From positions 1 to 9,961 of the forward strand of contig CAAGHB010000102.1 in assembly GCA_900769535.1 (NCBI GenBank): DNA of 9,961 bases, read 5' to 3'. The DNA comes from Clostridia bacterium. Lineage in GTDB: Bacteria; Bacillota; Clostridia; Oscillospirales; Acutalibacteraceae. Shown here one piece after another: positions 5,726 to 9,961 of this stretch. Position 1 is the first letter of the stretch; each line of letters starts with the position of its first letter. A model generated the notes under the pieces. The model was not told the DNA's origin and did not search any database. It was given only the letters and a program-made list of their open reading frames with translations. The position numbers and the translations under genes were made by a program.

Positions 5726-6800
5726 AAAGAACAAACTATCCCTCATCATAACCTCGATTATCACCCTTTTACCCTGCCTTTTCGGGCTGATTATGTGGGA
5801 CGCACTGCCGAATACTATGGCTACCCATTGGGGTGCTGACGGAAATACCGACGGATTTAGCGGAAAGCTTTTTGCGATATTCGGACTGCCGCTGATTATT
5901 CTGGCGATAATGTGGCTGTGCATACTGATTACGGCAAAGGACAACCAAAAGATTGACCAAAATAACAAGCCGTTTCGACTCATACTGTGGATAATGCCGA
6001 CCCTTTCCTGCGTGGCAAGTGCGATTATATACGCGGTTTCTCTCGGCAAGGAAATTAGTATCAGCGTAATTTTGCCCCTGCTTCTCGGAATAATGTTCAC
6101 CGCGATTGGCAACTATACGCCGAAAATTAAGCATAATCGCACCATGGGTATCAGAATTAAGTGGACCCTCGAAAATGAGCAAAACTGGAACGCAACCCAC
6201 CGCTTTGGCGGAAAGGTTTGGTTTTACGGCGGATTTATATTTATGCTGACGGCGCTTTTGCCCGAAATGACAGCCATTTACGCTATGTTTGTCGTTATGC
6301 TGCCGCTCGTTTTTGCCCCCGCAATTTACTCGTATCTTTATTATAAAAAGCAGGTGAAAAACGGCACCTACGAGATGTCTGATAAAATCAAGCCCCTTTC
6401 CAAAAAGGCAAAAATCATAAGCATAATCGCCGTTTTGCTGATACTTTGCGGCGTTATGGTGCTGATGTTTACGGGTGACGTTGAGATAAGCTACGGCGAC
6501 GATTCGTTTACGGTAGGCGCGACATATTGGAATGACATCACCGTAGAATACGACGAGGTTGACAGCATCGAGCTGTACGAAAATGCCGATTTCGGTACCC
6601 GTGTATACGGCTTTGGCTCGGCGCGTCTTTGGCTCGGCAGCTTCAAAAGCGACGAGCTCGGCAGCTACACCCTCTATGCCTACACGGGCAGTGAGGACGC
6701 AGTGGTCATTTCGGTCGACGGGAATAAGTTGGTAATCGGCGACACCGAAAATCAAACGGCGGACGAAATCTACGCTGAGCTTTCGCCCCTTTGCAAATAA
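5718..6800 (+). CDS. sdpI: SdpI-family membrane protein (DUF1648 plus SdpI) with extra C-terminal domain
   Basis: A 360-residue integral membrane protein. ATG 5718 is preferred to the in-frame GTG 5712 because AAAGGAG (5702-5708) is nine bases from the ATG but only three from the GTG. Hydrophobic segments lie at about 8-27, 52-72, 87-108, 115-131, 168-181, 186-206 and 233-251. The DUF1648 signature is at 29-50 (ALPNTMATHWGADGNTDGF). The SdpI signature is at 131-161 (GNYTPK...N...MGIRIKWTLENEQNW...THR). In B. subtilis, SdpI (about 207 residues) gives immunity to the SdpC toxin and signals to SdpR. This protein is much longer: after the seventh segment, residues 255-356 form a soluble beta-rich region that resembles a bacterial PH-like domain (low certainty). 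With a Lys-rich N-terminus inside, seven segments would put this domain outside the membrane. No Sdp toxin genes are visible. Immunity function is inferred from family. Confidence 0.88.
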   Translation: MIKKNKLSLIITSIITLLPCLFGLIMWDALPNTMATHWGADGNTDGFSGKLFAIFGLPLIILAIMWLCILITAKDNQKIDQNNKPFRLILWIMPTLSCVASAIIYAVSLGKEISISVILPLLLGIMFTAIGNYTPKIKHNRTMGIRIKWTLENEQNWNATHRFGGKVWFYGGFIFMLTALLPEMTAIYAMFVVMLPLVFAPAIYSYLYYKKQVKNGTYEMSDKIKPLSKKAKIISIIAVLLILCGVMVLMFTGDVEISYGDDSFTVGATYWNDITVEYDEVDSIELYENADFGTRVYGFGSARLWLGSFKSDELGSYTLYAYTGSEDAVVISVDGNKLVIGDTENQTADEIYAELSPLCK

Positions 6801-6812
6801 GCTATACAGATG

Positions 6813-6844
6813 AAAAAACACGCGGAAAATTCCGCGTGTTTTTT
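6813..6844. terminator. Bidirectional rho-independent terminator between sdpI and psd
   Basis: A 14-bp stem (6813-6826 with 6831-6844, core CACGCGGA/TCCGCGTG) closes an AAAT loop. It has a T-run on the + strand (6839-6845) and the complementary A-run at 6813-6818 that serves the reverse strand. It lies 12 bp after the sdpI stop and 5 bp beyond the psd stop at 6850. Confidence 0.92.
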
Positions 6845-6849
6845 TGTCA

Positions 6850-7704
6850 TTATATTTTCTTTTTTCCGATTACGTCGCCGAGACGGATTCGCGTTTCGAC
6901 GTCCTTTTTCGTGCTTTCGACAATCTTTTCATCGATTTCGACGTCACCGCCGATAAGAAGTATTACAGTCGAGCCGCCGAATTCGAAATATCCCTTTTCC
7001 TCGCCTTTTTTGAATTCGTAGCCGACTTCGTGATTGTTGCGAATTTTTCCGACCATAAGTGCGCCGACCTCAATTTGAGCCACTCTGCCGAAATTGTCGG
7101 TGTCGAGCAAACTCACAATTCGGTGATTGGTCGAATAGGGGTTAAAGTCGCAGGCGATCGGCCTTACCGTATGGAGTCGGCCCTTTATCTCATAGGAGTC
7201 GGAAATTTTACCGCTGTCGGCATATGAATAGCGGTGATAATCGTCGACACAAAGGCGGAAAACAAGGCACCAGCCGCCGTAAAACTGCTCTGCAATCTTC
7301 TCATTATCGACGAGGGACTCAACCGAATAATGCGAATTTTTAATATTCAGTTTTAACCCTTTTTCGATTTTATATGCGGAAAGGCGGCTGTCGGCAACCG
7401 AAATCAGCTCGTCAGCCCCACTCTTATCGCAAAAGTCCTTTTTCCTGATAAAAAAGTCGTTAAAGCAGCGGAATTCGTCCGGCGACCATTCCGAAATGTC
7501 GATATTATTCTTTTCTACAAAGCGGCGAATGGTCAGCCGAGAGAGGCGGCTATGCTGCCAAAGTGAGCCAAGCCGCGTAAACCAAATCCGCGAAAAGATA
7601 CCTTTAAGCAAAAGGCGGCCAACCGCCGTATGATACAAAAAACGGAGGGACAAGCTCTCCTTTTCCGAGCGTCCCTCACGCTTAAATTCGCTTTTATTCA
7701 TCAT
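6850..7704 (-). CDS. psd: Phosphatidylserine decarboxylase proenzyme
   Basis: Pyruvoyl-dependent membrane enzyme converting phosphatidylserine to phosphatidylethanolamine, the second step after PssA. It is 284 residues from the ATG at 7704. The proenzyme cleavage motif F242-G-G244-S245-T is present, so self-cleavage between G244 and S245 should give a large beta chain and a small alpha chain of about 40 residues bearing the pyruvoyl group. Other family signatures are V103-A-D105 (the general-base Asp region), D155-Y-H157-R, N188-P...N193-H-R and E212-V-G-A...V-G. The second His of the E. coli DYHRxH motif is Ser here (S160), which I believe is a feature of the clostridial subfamily. The start overlaps the pssA stop as ATGA (7704-7701), a sign of translational coupling; no good ribosome site is visible. 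A second ATG at 7701 is an alternative start. Confidence 0.93.
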   Translation of the reverse strand: MMNKSEFKREGRSEKESLSLRFLYHTAVGRLLLKGIFSRIWFTRLGSLWQHSRLSRLTIRRFVEKNNIDISEWSPDEFRCFNDFFIRKKDFCDKSGADELISVADSRLSAYKIEKGLKLNIKNSHYSVESLVDNEKIAEQFYGGWCLVFRLCVDDYHRYSYADSGKISDSYEIKGRLHTVRPIACDFNPYSTNHRIVSLLDTDNFGRVAQIEVGALMVGKIRNNHEVGYEFKKGEEKGYFEFGGSTVILLIGGDVEIDEKIVESTKKDVETRIRLGDVIGKKKI

Positions 7705-8336
7705 GATTTATGTGTGCAGGCAAGGAGCAGGACGATTGCAATGATTGCAACTGCCGTCGCAATGAAATACCATGCCTTGCCCGGCTTTTTAAACTTGAAG
7801 TTGGTGACAAAGAGCACCGCAACTACTGCTAATAAAACGGTTACCGCAAGGGTGTTCAGCGGCTGGCCGATAAATCCGAAAATAAAGTAGTAAAGAGGGA
7901 AAATGAGAGATATGGCAGTAACGGGAAGTCCGTAAAATACGCCCTTCTCCTCCTTTGACACTACGTTAAACCAACCGAGGCGAATTATTCCTGCAAGAAT
8001 GAAGAGCGCCGTGGCGGCAAAAAAGGCCCAGCGAAGAGGGGAAGATACCTTTTCGGTGCTGAAAATAAATTTTACACACAGGGCGACGGGGAACACAACG
8101 AAGGAAACGGTATCGGCGAGAGAATCAATCTGAATACCGAATTCCTTTTCCTTTTCGGTGCGTTCGCACATGGAAGCAACCTTTCCGTCAAAGAGGTCGC
8201 AGACCCCCGCGATTATTAAACAGCAAACCGCAATTTTTAAGCTGTTGCAAACGGTCATTCCGAAAACGGCGGCAACAACGCCGAGATATGTAAGAATTAC
8301 CGAGCGATTATAAACGCCGATTAAACACTTCTTCAT
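7701..8336 (-). CDS. pssA: CDP-diacylglycerol-serine O-phosphatidyltransferase
   Basis: Integral membrane enzyme of the CDP-alcohol phosphatidyltransferase family, which transfers a phosphatidyl group from CDP-diacylglycerol to serine. It is 211 residues with about seven hydrophobic segments (near 13-30, 33-46, 77-92, 103-125, 133-157, 160-179 and 188-207). The catalytic signature is D47-x2-D50-G51-x2-A54...G67-x3-D71-x3-D75. The four Asp residues bind the metal and substrate. The usual Arg after A54 is Ser, and the stretch to G67 is three residues longer than canonical, with the RTEKEKEFGIQIDSL form typical, as far as I recall, of clostridial PssA. ATG 8336 has GAGGAG seven bases upstream. 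Serine specificity is supported by the psd gene that overlaps its stop codon. Confidence 0.92.
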   Translation of the reverse strand: MKKCLIGVYNRSVILTYLGVVAAVFGMTVCNSLKIAVCCLIIAGVCDLFDGKVASMCERTEKEKEFGIQIDSLADTVSFVVFPVALCVKFIFSTEKVSSPLRWAFFAATALFILAGIIRLGWFNVVSKEEKGVFYGLPVTAISLIFPLYYFIFGFIGQPLNTLAVTVLLAVVAVLFVTNFKFKKPGKAWYFIATAVAIIAIVLLLACTHKS

Positions 8337-8373
8337 ACTCTAACTCCTCATTATTTTATACACCTATTTTGAT

Positions 8374-8402
8374 ATTATACCCCCTTTTTCACCAATAATC
8401 AA
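8374..8402 (-). promoter_or_regulatory. Sigma-A promoter of the pssA-psd operon
   Basis: On the reverse strand, TTGATT (8402-8397) and TATAAT (8379-8374) are separated by 17 bp. The likely start is near 8367, leaving a leader of about 30 nt with GAGGAG ahead of ATG 8336. Confidence 0.8.
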
Positions 8403-8576
8403 CAAAACTTTTAATTTTTACATATTTTACTTTAAATTTTATTACCTTTGCAATAAAACATGGGTGGATTTTTGCTCATTTTACCGCCATTTTTTGATCA
8501 CGGTTTCGTCACTGTGCTAAATGGAATGATGAAAATTGTTATAAATTGTCAATAGCGTATTCGGGGGACGAAATGG
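8403..8576. other. AT-rich divergent intergenic region between pssA and the HAD gene
   Basis: Between the two divergent promoters this stretch is very A/T-rich up to about 8460, then more mixed. I see no open frame with a ribosome site, no strong hairpin and no clear operator. A weak stem CACGGT/ACTGTG near 8500-8517 has a mismatch and no U-tract. Confidence 0.5.
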
Positions 8577-8582
8577 TATAAT
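8574..8582 (+). promoter_or_regulatory. Extended -10 promoter of the HAD phosphatase gene
   Basis: TGGTATAAT (8574-8582) is a full consensus -10 with the TGn extension. No good -35 is found 16-18 bp upstream; TTGTCA at 8546-8551 is 25 bp away. The likely start is near 8589, about 20 nt before the ATG at 8610, with GGGAG (8599-8603) as ribosome site. Confidence 0.65.
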
Positions 8583-8609
8583 ATAAAAAATGTTTTTTGG
8601 GAGCAAAAA

Positions 8610-9257
8610 ATGAAGTACAAATATGTTTTATTCGACCTCGACGGCACCATCACCGACCCGTTTGAAGGAATTACTGCGTCGATAATTTATGCCCTCGACA
8701 AGTTTGGCATTTCCGTCCCCGACCGAAAGGAGCTTGCCGCCTTTATCGGTCCGCCGCTGGTTGATTCTTTTTCAAAATATTACGGCTTTTCTCACGGCTG
8801 TTCTCTTGCCGCCGTCGGCTACTACCGCGAGTATTACGGCAAAAAAGGCATTTTCGAATGCACCCTCTACGACGGAATAGCCGACCTTTTTCACAAGTTA
8901 AAGGATAGCGGAGTAAAGGTAATTATCGCCACCTCGAAGCCCGAGCATTTCGCGGTAAAGCTGATGAAGCATTTCGGGCTCGACAGCTGTTTTGAAAGCA
9001 TTTGCGGCGCTACCATGGACGAAAAACGTTCAAACAAGGACGAGGTTATCCGCTATGCCCTTGACCGAAACGGTATCACCGACACCGACGAGTGCATCAT
9101 GGTCGGCGACCGAAAATACGACGTCCTTGGTGCAAAAGCGGCTGGGATAAAATCGGTAGGCGTCCTCTATGGCTATGGAAGCCGCGAAGAAATGAACGTC
9201 TCAGCACCCGACTTTATCGCCGAAAGCATCGCCGAGCTTGGAAAGATACTTTTGTGA
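8610..9257 (+). CDS. HAD-superfamily hydrolase, phosphoglycolate phosphatase-like
   Basis: A 215-residue soluble Mg2+-dependent phosphatase of the haloacid dehalogenase superfamily. Motif I is F8-D9-L-D11-G-T (D9 nucleophile, D11 acid/base). Motif II is in A107-T108-S109-K110-P. The motif III Lys is probably K143. Motif IV is G166-D167-R-K-Y-D171. The insert between motifs I and II is helical, as in type C1 cap proteins such as Gph, and the ITDPFEGITASI and IGPPLVDSF segments match the Gph-like branch. Substrate cannot be read from sequence: phosphoglycolate, nucleotides or pyrophosphate are all possible in this branch. ATG 8610 is preceded by GGGAG at 8599-8603. The gene stands alone between its own promoter and a terminator. 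Confidence 0.9.
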   Translation: MKYKYVLFDLDGTITDPFEGITASIIYALDKFGISVPDRKELAAFIGPPLVDSFSKYYGFSHGCSLAAVGYYREYYGKKGIFECTLYDGIADLFHKLKDSGVKVIIATSKPEHFAVKLMKHFGLDSCFESICGATMDEKRSNKDEVIRYALDRNGITDTDECIMVGDRKYDVLGAKAAGIKSVGVLYGYGSREEMNVSAPDFIAESIAELGKILL

Positions 9258-9280
9258 GTTTTTGTGATATGATACAAATA

Positions 9281-9312
9281 AATCCGCGTGGTCGAAACTG
9301 ACCGCGCGGATT
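9281..9312. terminator. Terminator hairpin between the HAD gene and the convergent DUF6062-like gene
   Basis: A 13-bp stem (9281-9293 with 9300-9312, one G.T wobble, core ATCCGCG/CGCGGAT) closes a 6-nt GAAACT loop and runs into TTTT on the + strand. On the reverse strand the following T-tract is shorter (TTTATTTG), so termination may be weaker in that direction. It lies 23 bp after the HAD stop and 5 bp beyond the stop at 9318. Confidence 0.8.
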
Positions 9313-9317
9313 TTACA

Positions 9318-9961
9318 TTATTTTATTCTCTTTCTGTCCTTGTCGGTGAGCTCGCCGTTGAGAAACGCTACCGTGCGCTCGATTGCGTCCTTGCTGTTGC
9401 CCCAGTCGGCATCCTCGTTATTATTGTGATAATCGAACATTTCGCAAAAATGGCGGACGTCGGCGGTCAGCTCCTTTAAATACCCTTGGGCAAGCTGCTT
9501 TGACGCCTTTTTAAATTCCTTTTTTACGTCCTTGTCCATCCAGTCGGGAATATACTGCATAAGCAGGGTATAGTGCGGCAGGCAAAGCTCGGTTTGCTCG
9601 GCATAAAGGGCGCGAAAATCCTCTTCCTTCTGATACATTCTATAAATCATATCAACCATGTGTGACATACCGAAATTAAGCTTTGAGCAGACGAAGCAGG
9701 TTTCTTCAAGCCGCACTGCGCGGTAAAGACGCTTTTTTTCGCTCGGCTTAAAGAGCTTTCCGTCGTCAAACATTTGCTTATCGATTTCCTGCAAATGACT
9801 GTCGAGAATAAGGGCAAGTGACAGTCGGTTTCCCGCCTTCATCATTTGACCGAAGTGGTCACGGCAAAAGCCCAGCTCGTTGGTATTCACCCTCACGTCC
9901 GGATCCATCATAGCCGCACCCATTATGTAGTCGATTACTCGCTTTTCGGCGATTGCTCTCA
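9318..9961 (-). CDS. DUF6062-like Cys/His-rich protein (N-terminus outside the window)
   Basis: The frame stays open to the window edge (residues RAIAEKRVIDYI lie upstream of the in-frame ATG at 9923), so the gene is cut and its start is not visible; 214 codons can be read. The sequence, with MMDPDVRVNTNELGFCRDH near the edge, resembles the DUF6062 family of Clostridia, recalled from memory. Counted from ATG 9923, it carries C20-x2-H23, C76-x2-C79, C114-x2-H117 and C160 with H158/H166, mostly in helical context, and has no membrane segment. Family members as I recall them also have an N-terminal CxxC, which would be off the edge. Paired Cys/His motifs suggest bound metal, probably zinc, as inference. 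The function is unknown. Confidence 0.75.
   Translation of the reverse strand, partial: RAIAEKRVIDYIMGAAMMDPDVRVNTNELGFCRDHFGQMMKAGNRLSLALILDSHLQEIDKQMFDDGKLFKPSEKKRLYRAVRLEETCFVCSKLNFGMSHMVDMIYRMYQKEEDFRALYAEQTELCLPHYTLLMQYIPDWMDKDVKKEFKKASKQLAQGYLKELTADVRHFCEMFDYHNNNEDADWGNSKDAIERTVAFLNGELTDKDRKRIK

Noticed and set aside
5513..6112. 199-codon reverse-strand frame across the sdpR/sdpI junction
   Set aside because: It overlaps both well-supported genes, has no ribosome site that I can see and no recognisable domain.
5769..6821. 350-codon open frame on the reverse strand opposite sdpI
   Set aside because: It is fully antisense to a gene with clear family motifs, has a composition-driven His/Arg/Asn-rich translation and resembles no protein family.
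8500..8517. Terminator or riboswitch hairpin in the pssA/HAD intergenic region
   Set aside because: The stem is only six pairs with one mismatch, has no U-tract and no recognisable aptamer pattern.
8546..8582. TTGTCA as the -35 box of the HAD promoter
   Set aside because: It is 25 bp from the -10 box, too far for sigma-A; the TGn-extended -10 explains the promoter better.

Overview
The window looks like chromosomal DNA from an anaerobic, low-to-mid-GC Gram-positive bacterium of the Clostridia, probably a gut or rumen Oscillospirales-type lineage. The evidence is a type I dockerin on a large multimodular surface protein, strong AGGAGG-like ribosome binding sites, sigma-A promoters with 17-bp spacers, U-tailed hairpin terminators, a clostridial-style PssA/Psd pair and a DUF6062-like protein. 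No name can be given at species or genus level. No rRNA, tRNA, CRISPR array, insertion sequence or phage gene was seen.

Layout. (1) 2-2506 (+): the 3' part of a modular exported protein that enters from the left edge. It alternates SH3-like/beta-sandwich modules with three InlB B-repeat (Listeria-Bacteroides) domains and ends in a dockerin. A bidirectional terminator follows. (2) 2551-2982 (-): a small basic helical protein of unknown function. (3) 3055-5223 (-): a Zn/Cd-type P1B ATPase. Its promoter is overlapped by a textbook 12-2-12 SmtB/CzrA/CadC-type operator. (4) 5450-6800 (+): a divergent SdpR-like ArsR repressor and an SdpI-like membrane protein, overlapping by 8 nt. They are driven by a near-consensus promoter with a different, perfect palindrome at the start site. 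(5) 6850-8336 (-): psd and pssA, a two-gene phosphatidylethanolamine operon with an ATGA overlap and its own promoter. (6) 8610-9257 (+): a HAD-superfamily phosphatase. (7) 9318-9961 (-): the C-terminal part of a DUF6062-like Cys/His-rich protein cut by the right edge.

How it works together. The ATPase and sdpRI are divergent neighbours, but each has its own promoter and an unrelated operator sequence. The ArsR-family protein here lacks visible metal ligands, so the metal sensor that should act on the ATPase operator is probably encoded elsewhere. PssA makes phosphatidylserine from CDP-diacylglycerol and serine, and Psd decarboxylates it to phosphatidylethanolamine. All three convergent gene junctions are closed by one shared hairpin that can act on both strands.

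The most interesting points are the SdpRI pair without a visible Sdp toxin and with an extra C-terminal domain on SdpI, the two separate palindromic operators in one divergent control region, and an inverted repeat that could hide the ribosome binding site of the small gene. Nothing here clearly amounts to a wholly undescribed system.
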